This document shows, piece after piece, positions 26,044 through 34,556 of a stretch of 62,980 nucleotides of DNA (positions are counted from its first letter, which is position 1; every line of letters starts with the position of its first letter). This DNA comes from Oryzomonas sp. (GTDB lineage Bacteria; Desulfobacterota; Desulfuromonadia; Geobacterales; Pseudopelobacteraceae). Location: assembly GCA_031292255.1 (NCBI GenBank), contig JARLHN010000019.1, positions 1 to 62,980 of the forward strand. The letters run 5' to 3'. The position numbers and the translations under genes are program-made. Under the pieces are notes generated by a model. It had not been told where the DNA came from, made no database searches, and saw nothing but the letters and a program-made list of their open reading frames with translations.

Positions 26044-27564
26044 GTGAAGCCTTTACCCCACAAGCTCTCCATCCTCTTCTCCGCCTCCGAGGCCGCACCA
26101 TTCGCCAAGGAGGGGGGGCTGGGGGATGTAGTCGGCGCCCTGCCCAAATACCTGGCCCGCCTGGGGCACGATGTCCGCGTGGTCATTCCGCGCTATTATG
26201 CCGTCAACCGGGAAAAGTACGGCCTAAAGCTCCTGCCGGGTACCCTGGTGGTGCCCATGGGCATCATTGGCCGCATGTACTGCGGGGTCTACGAAGGGAG
26301 GCTGCCGGGGAGCGATGTCCCGATCTATTTCCTGGAGCATGAGCAGTTCTATGGCCGAGCCGGGGTCTACCAGCAGGACGGTAAGGGGTACCCGGACAAC
26401 GACAACCGCTTCGTCTTTCTCTCCAAGGCATCCCTGGAACTCTGCAAAATGCTGGAGTGGCAGCCGGACGTGATCCATGCCCACGACTGGCACACCGGCA
26501 TCATCCCGCTCCTGCTCAACACATCCTACCTGCACGACCACTATGTGGGCAACGCCGCCTCGCTTCTCTCCATCCACAACATGCAGCACCAGGGCAACTT
26601 CTATCCCGGCCTGATGGAGGTGCTCGGCACCGGCTGGAAACACTTCAATTACCTGGAACTGGAAAAGGACGACCAAGTCAACCTGCTCAAGGGGGGGATC
26701 TACCACGCCACCCTGCTCTCCACGGTCAGCGAGGGGTATGCCCGGGAGATCCGGACGGCGGAATACGGTTGGGGGCTGGAAGGCGTGGTGCGGGACCGGG
26801 CGTCCGATCTGTACGGCATCTTGAACGGCGTGGATTACGAGGAGTGGGACCCGGCCACCGACCACTGCATCGTCGCATCCTACACGGCCCGGACGGTGAA
26901 AAAGGGCAAGGCCGCCTGCAAGCGGGACCTGCAACAACGGCTGGGGCTTCCGCAGAGGGACGATGTGCCGCTGTTCGGCGTGGTATCCCGCATGGTCAAA
27001 CAGAAGGGGACCGACCTGATTGCCGAGGCCATCCCCCGGATCCTCGGGATGGACGTGCAGTTCGTGATGGTCGGCAACGGCGAACCCTGGGCGCACTTCT
27101 TCTTCGGTGACGTCGCCGCGGCCCATCCCGACAAATTCGCCTGTCACATCGGCTACAACGAAGAGCTGGCCCACAAGGTGGAGGCAGGCGCAGACTTTTT
27201 CGTCATGCCCTCGTCATTCGAGCCGTGCGGCCTGAACCAGATGTATTCGCTGGCCTACGGCACGCCGCCCATTGTGCGCGCCACCGGCGGTCTGGAGGAC
27301 AGCGTGGAGAACTTCGACGAGCAGGCCCTGACCGGCGACGGTTTCAAGTTCCACCACCATACCGCCGCCGCCCTGTTCGACACCATCGGATGGGCAGCCT
27401 GGACCTTCTTCAACAACCCCAAGGGGTTGGCGGCTCTCAGGAAGAACGGCATGAAAAAGCGTTTCACCTGGGAGGCGGCGGCGCTCAAGTACGATAAACT
27501 CTACCACCTGGCCGTCCGTCGGCGCCGCGGCGAGGAGTACTTCCGCAACCGTTTCGGCGATTGA
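26044..27564 (+). CDS. glgA: Glycogen synthase (ADP-glucose type, GT5)
   Basis: 506 residues from GTG 26044, chosen because GGAG (26034-26037) precedes it and the protein then begins close to the conserved KLSILFSASEAAPFAKEGGLGDVVGALPK region, whose KEGGLGD binds ADP-glucose. Other GT5 marks are HAHDWHTGIIPLLL, VSRMVKQKGTDLI and the C-terminal MPSSFEPCGLNQMYSLAYGTPPIV. It elongates alpha-1,4-glucan. No glgC or glgB is adjacent; a 160-bp repeat element follows. Confidence 0.93.
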   Translation: MKPLPHKLSILFSASEAAPFAKEGGLGDVVGALPKYLARLGHDVRVVIPRYYAVNREKYGLKLLPGTLVVPMGIIGRMYCGVYEGRLPGSDVPIYFLEHEQFYGRAGVYQQDGKGYPDNDNRFVFLSKASLELCKMLEWQPDVIHAHDWHTGIIPLLLNTSYLHDHYVGNAASLLSIHNMQHQGNFYPGLMEVLGTGWKHFNYLELEKDDQVNLLKGGIYHATLLSTVSEGYAREIRTAEYGWGLEGVVRDRASDLYGILNGVDYEEWDPATDHCIVASYTARTVKKGKAACKRDLQQRLGLPQRDDVPLFGVVSRMVKQKGTDLIAEAIPRILGMDVQFVMVGNGEPWAHFFFGDVAAAHPDKFACHIGYNEELAHKVEAGADFFVMPSSFEPCGLNQMYSLAYGTPPIVRATGGLEDSVENFDEQALTGDGFKFHHHTAAALFDTIGWAAWTFFNNPKGLAALRKNGMKKRFTWEAAALKYDKLYHLAVRRRRGEEYFRNRFGD

Positions 27565-27573
27565 TCTTCCCTC

Positions 27574-27733
27574 GTGCCCTGTGCGGTTGGTTCGTACTCG
27601 TAATTCCGGCACTTAAGGCTTTTGCCGTCGTTGCGGCTCCTTGATGTAGACCCTGCTGCGCCTGCGTCGCCGCGCCTCGGCAGCAGCCAAAATTGCAAAG
27701 GAACTACTTTCCACGACTAACCGCACGGGGCAC
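27574..27733. repeat. 160-bp element with terminal inverted repeats, family A, copy 2
   Basis: Left end GTGCCCTGTGCGGTTGGTTCG (27574-27594) and right end complementary to GTGCCCCGTGCGGTTAGTCG (limit 27733). Same length and internal blocks as 19339-19498. It starts 9 bp after the glgA stop and ends 26 bp before the next gene. Confidence 0.8.
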
Positions 27734-27759
27734 TGGCAGGGCTTTCCGGAGGTTCACCC

Positions 27760-29040
27760 ATGGCATCCGACCAGTATGACGTCATCATCATCGGCACCGG
27801 ACCGGCGGCCCTCGGGGCCGCATTCCATCTCACCGGCAAACTCCCCTCTCTCTCCATTCTGATGATCGACAAGGCGGCGATCTGCTCCGGCGGCCTCTTG
27901 AACGATTGCAAGCAGAACTATTCCTATCCCATCGGCTTTGCCGAAGAATACTGGACCAGGGAGGAGGCCGAACGGCTGCTGCCGCTCGTGGAGGAGAGGC
28001 TCAAACCGACCTTAAAGATGCAGAAGAACCTGGAAACCTACCGCAGGCGCGCCGAACGGGTTGGAGCGGTCCTCTACGACGTTCGCCAGGCCCATGTGGG
28101 CACCGACCAAAGCAAATTTCTGATCCAACGCCTGATGGATGAACTTGCGGGCCGCGGGGTCCGCATCCTGCTTGAGCGTGAGGTGACCGACGTGCGGGAG
28201 GGGGCTGGCGGGGCAGAGATAACCATAGGCGGGACGGAAAGCCTCCGGGCGGACACGGTGATCGTGGCGCCGGGCAGAAGGGGGTTCGACTTCCTGCGGC
28301 GTATCATGGAACAACTCGGCATCCCTTATATCGACAACATCGTGGATGTGGGCATCCGCGTCGAAACCCGGCTGGACAATTATCCCATCGTCAGGGACTA
28401 TTACGACCCCAAGTTCTATTTTCCCGAACGGGTGCGGACCTTCTGCACCAATTCGGGACATGCCAGGGTGGTGCTGGAGCATTACGAGGATTTCAGTCTC
28501 GTCAACGGCCATGCCCTGTCGGAGAAGAAGAGCAGCAACGACCTGGCCAATTTTGCGCTCCTCAAGACCATAGGGCTGAAGGACCCGGTCCGAAGCGGCC
28601 ACCAGATGGCCCTGTTTCTAGGCCGGCTGGCCCACGAGATCGGCGGCGGCCGGCCGATCATGCAGCGGGTGGGGGATTTCAGGATGGGGAAGCGCTCCAC
28701 GGCCGAGACCTTCAACGACGATCTCTACTCATTCCGCCCCACCTGCCCCGTGACCGCCGGCGACCTGGGGCTGGCGGTCCCGGCCAAGATCATGCGCCAC
28801 ATCTGGGCGGCACTGAAGAAGCTCGACACCATCGTCCCCGGTGTCCTGCATCCCAGCACGATCATGTACTATCCCGAGATCAAGATGTACGCCAACAAGC
28901 CCTCGTTCATAGATACTCATTTTCGGGTCAGCCCCCATCTCTACATGATCGGGGACGGCGCCGGCACCTCCCGCGGCATAACCGGCGCCTGGGCCAGCGG
29001 GATCAGGGCTGCCGAGGGGATTGTGCAGGCGAGGAAGTAG
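27760..29040 (+). CDS. FAD-dependent dehydrogenase (COG2509-like)
   Basis: 426 residues. The N-terminal dinucleotide fold DVIIIGTGPAALGAAF binds FAD; the C-terminal GDGAGTSRGITGAWASGIRAAE is the second FAD contact seen in this group. CSGGLLNDCKQN carries two cysteines near the flavin. SGHARVVLEHYED and GRPIMQRVGDF are typical of the uncharacterised COG2509 dehydrogenases. The substrate is unknown. It lies downstream of the repeat element, with its ATG at 27760 and GGAGG about 10 nt upstream. Confidence 0.85.
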   Translation: MASDQYDVIIIGTGPAALGAAFHLTGKLPSLSILMIDKAAICSGGLLNDCKQNYSYPIGFAEEYWTREEAERLLPLVEERLKPTLKMQKNLETYRRRAERVGAVLYDVRQAHVGTDQSKFLIQRLMDELAGRGVRILLEREVTDVREGAGGAEITIGGTESLRADTVIVAPGRRGFDFLRRIMEQLGIPYIDNIVDVGIRVETRLDNYPIVRDYYDPKFYFPERVRTFCTNSGHARVVLEHYEDFSLVNGHALSEKKSSNDLANFALLKTIGLKDPVRSGHQMALFLGRLAHEIGGGRPIMQRVGDFRMGKRSTAETFNDDLYSFRPTCPVTAGDLGLAVPAKIMRHIWAALKKLDTIVPGVLHPSTIMYYPEIKMYANKPSFIDTHFRVSPHLYMIGDGAGTSRGITGAWASGIRAAEGIVQARK

Positions 29041-29146
29041 TTTTGCGGGGCTGCTGAAGAGGTTGTCCAAGCTGTTGCTCGGGGTAGATTTGAACGCGTT
29101 GGTGAAGCAGCAGGCAGCGTCGGATAGTAATAATATTTATGGACGA

Positions 29147-31597
29147 CTAACTGTTCAGCGCTTCGCGTACTTTGTCTGCTATGGATGATAGCGAGAATGG
29201 TTTTTGGATGAAATATACCCCCTCCTCCAACACAGACTCTTGGGTAATAATATCAGCGGTATACCCCGACATGAATAAGAGTTTCATATCGGGGCAGGTA
29301 GAAAGTATTTTTCTGGCCAGATCCCGCCCGTTCATCTTCGGCATTATCAAGTCTGTCACAAGCAGGTGAATCCCACCCGTGTGTTCCTTGGCCACCTGGA
29401 GTGCCTCATCTGGTGTGACCGCTGTCAGCACGGTATAGTTCAACGCCTCGAGCATCTTGGTAGCTGTGTCGACAATGCTCGGATTATCATCTACCAAAAG
29501 CAGGGTCTCACCTCGGCTTTTGGGAACTATATCTCTATCACGATGAAGATGTTTTTCCGGCTGTCCCATATAGCGCGGCAGGTAAATATTGAAAGTAGTC
29601 CCCAGCCCCGGTTCGCTGTAGCAGTTGATGAAGCCGTTGTTTTGCTTAACTACTCCGTAGACAGTTGACAAACCGAGGCCGGTTCCTTGGCCAGCATCTT
29701 TGGTTGTATAGAACGGTTCGAAGATGTGCGCTACCGTTTCCTTATCCATGCCGCACCCATTATCGCTTACTGCAAACAGCACGTACTCTCCAGGTACGTA
29801 TCCGATATTGTTGGTGCAAAATGTCTCGTCAAAAGTGATATTTCCCGTCTCAATGGAGATTTTGCCGACATCGGCAATTGCGTCACGGGCGTTGACGCAC
29901 AGATTTGCCAGAATCTGGTCGACTTGTGACGGGTCAAAATAAACTTTCCACAGATTTTTTGCGGGCAACCAGGCTAGCTGAATATTCTCGCCTATGAGCC
30001 GTTGCATTATCTTCAGCATTCCCGATACGGCGTCGTTCAGGTCTAATATTTTGGGCATGATGGTCTGCTTGCGAGCAAAGGCAAGTAACTGTCGTGTCAG
30101 ACCTGCAGACCGTTCAGCAGCTTTTTGGATTTCGATAAGGCAGTCTGCCAGCGGATCGGTTGCTTCCACCTTTCTCAGGGCCAATTCGGAACGACCAAGT
30201 ATGACGGTCAGCAAATTATTGAAGTCGTGCGCAATGCCTCCCGCCAGGCGGCCCACTGATTCCATCTTCTGCGCCTGCTGTAGTTGGGCTTCAAGTTTGT
30301 CTTTATCTTCCTCGGCCTTAATTGTATCTGTGATGTCGGCGTCTATTCCGATCATACGTTCAGAGGTGCCGTCCGATCCCATTTTGACCAAGCCATGCGC
30401 CTTGATATACTTTACCGTGCCGTCCGGGTGAAGAACTCTAAATACGGTATTATATTCTTGATCCCCACTAAGCACTGCCTGGAACTCAGCTATAGCCCTC
30501 TCCCTGTCATCAGGATGCAGGCCGTTCATCCACGCATCAACACAGCTTGGAAAGGCCTCGCGTGTAATGCCGTACATCTCGAACATCCGGTCGTCCCAGA
30601 CCATCGTATTCTCTCGGATATTCAAATCCCACACACCAAGCTGAGCTGACGAAGTTGCCAGTTGGAGTCGCTGCGAGAGGGTTCTCAATTGCCCTTCCGT
30701 CTGCTCCCGATCTGCAATTTCCTGTTCAAGTTGTGCCGTCTGCTCTTCAAGCGACTCTTGAGTTTGTTGCCGTTCTGCAACCTCCTCTTCGAGTTGTGCC
30801 GTCTGCTCTTCAAGCGACTCCTGAGCTTGTTGCCGTTCTGCAACCTCGTCTTCAAGTTTTGCAGCCTGTTCGTGGAGTCTTTCTTCACGTTCTCTAATCC
30901 CCTTGCACATATCAGCAAAGGCCTTGTATAATGTTCCAATTTCATCACGATCTTTTGCTTCAAGACAAAAAGTCAAGTCACCACCTTCCATCTTATGTGC
31001 GGCTTGAGCCAATGCTGATATAGAATTTGATATTCGTAGCGAGAAGATAATTGCTACTAGAAAACAAACGAACAGTACGCAGAGGATGACTGCAGTTATC
31101 CGGTATGTGATATTATGTACATCACTCCGGATTACCTCGCTTTTCATGCCTATATGCACTTCGCCAAATCCATTTCCCAATGACGGAATGGCGATGTCAT
31201 CAATACGTTTACCACCTGCAATAATCGGTTGAATACTTAAAGTACTTCCATTTGCCAAGTTATTAGCGGTGATTAGATCAATTGGGAATGAGTTTGCAAA
31301 AGTATGAGCAATGAGCTTTTTGTTCCGGTCAATGATAAAAATATATTCAAGGCTATCACTGTGCTCCCGCTTCATATCCACAATATTTAATTTGATAGAA
31401 CGAAAATCACCCGTCAGGATTGCATTGGCATTCGCCGATGCCATCTGTTCGGCAAACGCAATTCCAAGTTTTCTGAATTCATGTGAAAGTTTATTACTGA
31501 CAACGCTCTGTACGAAAACGGTTAACACGATCCCCATAAAAGCGGCCATTCCAACAATCACCAACAAAAATTTGGATCTTAATCGGAGAGAATTCAT
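29147..31597 (-). CDS. Membrane hybrid sensor histidine kinase (HAMP, PAS, HisKA, HATPase, receiver)
   Basis: 816 residues. A membrane helix (about 8-30), a periplasmic domain of about 135 residues, a second helix (about 168-190) and HAMP lead to a 21-residue coiled-coil module repeated three times (LEEEVAERQQTQESLEEQTAQ type). A PAS/PAC domain (about 320-430; WDLNIRENTMVWDDRMFEMYG) and the kinase core follow, with the phosphorylated His in GIAHDFNNLL, VNARDA, DNGCGM and GTGLGLS. The C-terminal receiver domain has DD, VTDLIMP and KPFS. It starts 4 bp after the stop of the PhnD-like lipoprotein gene, so the lipoprotein is probably its ligand-binding partner. Confidence 0.92.
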   Translation of the reverse strand: MNSLRLRSKFLLVIVGMAAFMGIVLTVFVQSVVSNKLSHEFRKLGIAFAEQMASANANAILTGDFRSIKLNIVDMKREHSDSLEYIFIIDRNKKLIAHTFANSFPIDLITANNLANGSTLSIQPIIAGGKRIDDIAIPSLGNGFGEVHIGMKSEVIRSDVHNITYRITAVILCVLFVCFLVAIIFSLRISNSISALAQAAHKMEGGDLTFCLEAKDRDEIGTLYKAFADMCKGIREREERLHEQAAKLEDEVAERQQAQESLEEQTAQLEEEVAERQQTQESLEEQTAQLEQEIADREQTEGQLRTLSQRLQLATSSAQLGVWDLNIRENTMVWDDRMFEMYGITREAFPSCVDAWMNGLHPDDRERAIAEFQAVLSGDQEYNTVFRVLHPDGTVKYIKAHGLVKMGSDGTSERMIGIDADITDTIKAEEDKDKLEAQLQQAQKMESVGRLAGGIAHDFNNLLTVILGRSELALRKVEATDPLADCLIEIQKAAERSAGLTRQLLAFARKQTIMPKILDLNDAVSGMLKIMQRLIGENIQLAWLPAKNLWKVYFDPSQVDQILANLCVNARDAIADVGKISIETGNITFDETFCTNNIGYVPGEYVLFAVSDNGCGMDKETVAHIFEPFYTTKDAGQGTGLGLSTVYGVVKQNNGFINCYSEPGLGTTFNIYLPRYMGQPEKHLHRDRDIVPKSRGETLLLVDDNPSIVDTATKMLEALNYTVLTAVTPDEALQVAKEHTGGIHLLVTDLIMPKMNGRDLARKILSTCPDMKLLFMSGYTADIITQESVLEEGVYFIQKPFSLSSIADKVREALNS
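30730..30855 (-). repeat. 63-bp tandem repeats encoding 21-residue coiled-coil units
   Basis: Units at 30730-30792 and 30793-30855 are nearly identical, and diverged partial units flank both sides (to about 30697 and about 30890). Each unit encodes three heptads, so unit number changes keep both frame and coiled-coil phase between HAMP and PAS. Confidence 0.85.
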
Positions 31598-31601
31598 CTC
31601 A

Positions 31602-32525
31602 TCACTTTCCTAAATGTTTTTTCGTCCAGGCAAGCATCTCTCTAATAGAATCGTAATCGTGATCGTTGGCGGCAACAAACCTGTCAATCATCATTCCTTT
31701 CAAAATTTCCTTCCCCTGTGGGTCCTGATGAGCATGTAGGAAAATCTCTGACAATTTCTTAGCTGTTTCAGGATCGACAGATTTGCTTACAACAACGGGA
31801 GGAATAGCATAGGGAGGCGATTTTTCAATGATCCTGGTTTTTGACGTAATTTCCGGTGACATTCGGTTCATATACGCCCAGATAAGGCTGTCCACAGCCG
31901 CTCCATCAACAAGATTTTCAGACGCCATCTTGATTGACAGGTCATGTTTTTGAGTATAGATGAGCTCCTTGAAGAATGACTTAGGCGTTTCGTTCATCTT
32001 TGCAAGCATGTAGACCGGAATAAGTGTCCCGGAATTTGACAACGGATCGGTAAAGGCAAAAGTTTTACCACGAAGTTCCTTGAAGCTTTTTAGCGAACTT
32101 TTGCTGTTGGCTATTATGAGTGAATTATATGTTTTCTTGCCGTTCACCTCAGGTGCCGCAAGCAATTGAAGCCCAAATTTAGCATGTCCGTCAACATAAG
32201 GTCCGCTGCACACGAAGGCAAAGCTTAGCTCGCCTGATTTCAGCAAACTGTTGATCTCGGCATAGCTTTTTTTGTCAATAATCTCGATCGGAATGCCCAA
32301 TTTTCTCTCTATGTATGAAATGAAGTCGCGATAATATATCATTCCTTCTTTTGGGGTAATCATCCCGCCAATAGCAACCTTTAAGGTTTTCTCCTTGGGA
32401 GCATCATTTGCCTCGATACCCACTTTTTTATCAATATCTACAATCTTGGCCTCTTGCTTTTGTGAGCATGCCATTATAATGAGCGATATGATTACGGTAG
32501 CGACTAAAACCAATGACTGTTTCAT
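31602..32525 (-). CDS. PhnD-like periplasmic substrate-binding lipoprotein
   Basis: 307 residues from ATG 32525. A signal peptide ends in the lipobox IMAC. The rest follows the phosphate/phosphonate-binding PhnD type: LKVAIGGMITPKEG, Y.DFISYIERKLGIPIEII, GELSFAFVCSGPYV, LRGKTFAFTDPLSNSGTL and DGAAVDSLIW. No permease or ATPase genes adjoin; instead a hybrid kinase starts 4 bp downstream. So it more likely serves as the periplasmic sensor of that kinase than as a transporter subunit. The ligand could be phosphite, phosphonate, phosphate or an unrelated anion. Confidence 0.88.
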   Translation of the reverse strand: MKQSLVLVATVIISLIIMACSQKQEAKIVDIDKKVGIEANDAPKEKTLKVAIGGMITPKEGMIYYRDFISYIERKLGIPIEIIDKKSYAEINSLLKSGELSFAFVCSGPYVDGHAKFGLQLLAAPEVNGKKTYNSLIIANSKSSLKSFKELRGKTFAFTDPLSNSGTLIPVYMLAKMNETPKSFFKELIYTQKHDLSIKMASENLVDGAAVDSLIWAYMNRMSPEITSKTRIIEKSPPYAIPPVVVSKSVDPETAKKLSEIFLHAHQDPQGKEILKGMMIDRFVAANDHDYDSIREMLAWTKKHLGK

Positions 32526-32733
32526 TTGGAGCCTCTTTAGTGTGCAGATTGTGAACGTCCGTAAGGGGGACATTGTGAGGCAGAGGTGTACGGGCAGCCA
32601 TAAAATAAATTATAAAACAGAGAAGGTAACAATAGCTTGGTTTGATGTAAACCCATGTAAATGATTAGATAACCAAACTATATAATCAAATTTAATGTAA
32701 ACACCAGTACAGTTGCCAACTTGTCAGCTCAAG

Positions 32734-33015
32734 TCATTGAAACTCTTGCGATATATCCTTTTCAAGTTTGAACCTTCCGAAAAACTGTTCCGTAACAGGC
32801 GGGTTCAAATCTAAAAAATGGCATGGCTTCATATTGGAGCCATTCGGGTTACGGATATTGTCTTCCGCGTTGGCGTGCATGTGAGGCGTATTCAAGGAAT
32901 TGCAAAGGGAGCTGATATCGGGATGATTTTCGCTGGCATGAAGGGGATTGACTTTAAAATATAAATCAAGGGCAAGTATTAGTTTGTCGTGCGTCCATTT
33001 TGGGTTTCTTGGCAT
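32734..33015 (-). pseudogene. Truncated N-terminal part of an HNH-type restriction endonuclease
   Basis: 93 residues from ATG 33015 (GAGGG upstream). MPRNPKWTHDKLILALDLYFKVNPLH, SSLCNSLN and RNPNGSNMKPCHFLDLNP match, from memory, the N-terminal domain of HNH endonucleases that begin ARNPKWTRDELILALDLYF. The frame ends just after this domain and the HNH catalytic part is absent downstream, where the DNA is very AT-rich. It is either a remnant or a stand-alone DNA-recognition domain. Confidence 0.6.
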
Positions 33016-33171
33016 TCATACCCTCATTCCTGTTGGCACACTCAAACATTTGATATTCTCAACGATAGGATGATTTGTGTGAAAAGTCAATGGACTCAAA
33101 TAAATCTTTGACTCAACTTTCGCGTTTGCAGATTTCTGAGAGTTAATAAAATTGACTCTTGTTGGAGGCCC

Positions 33172-34389
33172 TTACCATGCTTCTGGGGTCATCCCGGCAG
33201 GTAGAGTAGAGCACGCTTCCCTTGCTTGGCTCCTGTCAATTGACGTAACCCGGTTCCTGCCCCCACTTTTGGAGAGGTAGAGGGCCGTATCGGCCTGCTT
33301 CAGCAGGGGGCATATGTCTGCCGTTTCATCATCCAAATCTGCCACCCCGACAGAGACAGTCACATTTAGGCATTTACCTGCAGCGATGTTAAAATCGTAG
33401 TTCGCAACCTCTTGACGAATTCGCTCTGCCGCTTCCTTGGCGGTTGTAAGGTCGGAGTGCGGCAGCAGGATGGCAAATTCCTCCCCACCAATTCGGCCAT
33501 AAATGTCCGCTCCTCGCAGGTGCTGGTGACATATCTCGCTGAATTGCCGCAGAACGGAATCGCCGGCATCATGGCCATAAGAATCATTGACATGTTTGAA
33601 ATGATCAAGATCCATCATCAGTAATGAAAGCGACAGGTTATAACGCCGTGTACGCTCGATCTCCGTATTGCCAAGATGTATGAAAGATTTGCGGTTATAG
33701 GCACCGGTCAGCTCATCGAATGTTGCAGCGTGTTCTACCATGTCGTAAATATGGTTCACCAACTTCCGCAGCTTATTTGATAGCAGTAAGTAAGAAAACA
33801 GAGCCAAGACCATGAGTAAAACTAACATAAGCCTGTCTTGAGACACCTGGGTCCGACCCTCTTCCACGAAAAGATTTGCTCGTCCGCGGGCAAAAGTGAT
33901 TACATAGTCGATATCTGCCAGGATCTGATCGATATGAGGCGATGCCTGATACATGGCAAGACTTTCAGCAGCATCGAAATTACCGGCAACAAGATTGGCC
34001 GTGATCGGCACCCGGATCTTCTTCCAGATGTCCATTTCATCGATGATATTTTTCACCCTTGTCTGATCGCCTAAAAAATCTTTGCGTACTATTTCCAGAT
34101 GGCTGTACATTTGTTCTTCTAAGATATTAATTTTTGACAACTCTACTTTATCAACTCGTTTGCGGTATAGCATTGTCTCAAGCATGTACTTACGGAGCTC
34201 CAGCACATCAATTCTGAAATCCAACGCGGCGTTACTGACTGCAAATGGGTGCTGAAGGAGATTTTCAGTAATTTTATGTTGTTTTGACAAACCAAAAGAA
34301 TACATTAAGCTTACCAGTACAATGCCGATAATCGCTATAATCTTATCCAATAGTAGATATCGGTTGAGCTTGGCCTTTTGTTTAGTCAT
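33172..34389 (-). CDS. Membrane diguanylate cyclase (GGDEF domain)
   Basis: 405 residues. Helices at about 14-32 and 185-205 enclose a helical periplasmic sensor domain (about 150 residues, four-helix-bundle type). The GGDEF domain (about 225-390) begins DELTGAYNR and has the active-site GGEEF. RGAD lies five residues before it, an intact inhibitory I-site. It should make cyclic-di-GMP from GTP under control of a periplasmic signal and be feedback inhibited. It is separated from tRNA-Ala by a terminator and so has its own promoter. Confidence 0.92.
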   Translation of the reverse strand: MTKQKAKLNRYLLLDKIIAIIGIVLVSLMYSFGLSKQHKITENLLQHPFAVSNAALDFRIDVLELRKYMLETMLYRKRVDKVELSKINILEEQMYSHLEIVRKDFLGDQTRVKNIIDEMDIWKKIRVPITANLVAGNFDAAESLAMYQASPHIDQILADIDYVITFARGRANLFVEEGRTQVSQDRLMLVLLMVLALFSYLLLSNKLRKLVNHIYDMVEHAATFDELTGAYNRKSFIHLGNTEIERTRRYNLSLSLLMMDLDHFKHVNDSYGHDAGDSVLRQFSEICHQHLRGADIYGRIGGEEFAILLPHSDLTTAKEAAERIRQEVANYDFNIAAGKCLNVTVSVGVADLDDETADICPLLKQADTALYLSKSGGRNRVTSIDRSQAREACSTLPAGMTPEAW

Positions 34390-34437
34390 CGTTATTGGTA
34401 TCCTTTGTCCACTTTCCTTGCATGTGCCTCAAAGAAA

Positions 34438-34469
34438 AAAGGGGTTACAGCATCTGCCATAACCCCTTT
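34438..34469 (-). terminator. Terminator after tRNA-Ala
   Basis: Stem AAAGGGGTTA/TAACCCCTTT (34438-34447 with 34460-34469) with a 12-nt loop. On the minus strand it is followed by TTTTTTC. It lies 9 bp after the tRNA CCA end. Confidence 0.8.
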
Positions 34470-34477
34470 GTTTTATC

Positions 34478-34553
34478 TGGTGGAGCTGATCGGGATCGAA
34501 CCGACGGCCTATGCGTTGCGAACGCATCGCTCTCCCAACTGAGCTACAGCCCC
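34478..34553 (-). tRNA. tRNA-Ala (anticodon CGC)
   Basis: 76-nt tRNA on the minus strand with encoded CCA. The acceptor stem GGGGCTG/CAGCTCC includes the G3-U70 pair that identifies alanine tRNAs. The anticodon loop TTCGCAA, flanked by ATGCG/CGCAT, gives anticodon CGC, decoding GCG. Its 5' end is three nucleotides after the stop codon of the GAF kinase gene, so it probably matures from a shared transcript. Confidence 0.95.
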
Positions 34554-34556
34554 AGA

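Noticed and set aside
32737-32745. Second selenocysteine candidate at the end of the HNH-like fragment
   Set aside because: After the stop the frame has no similarity to HNH enzymes and no SECIS hairpin is seen.
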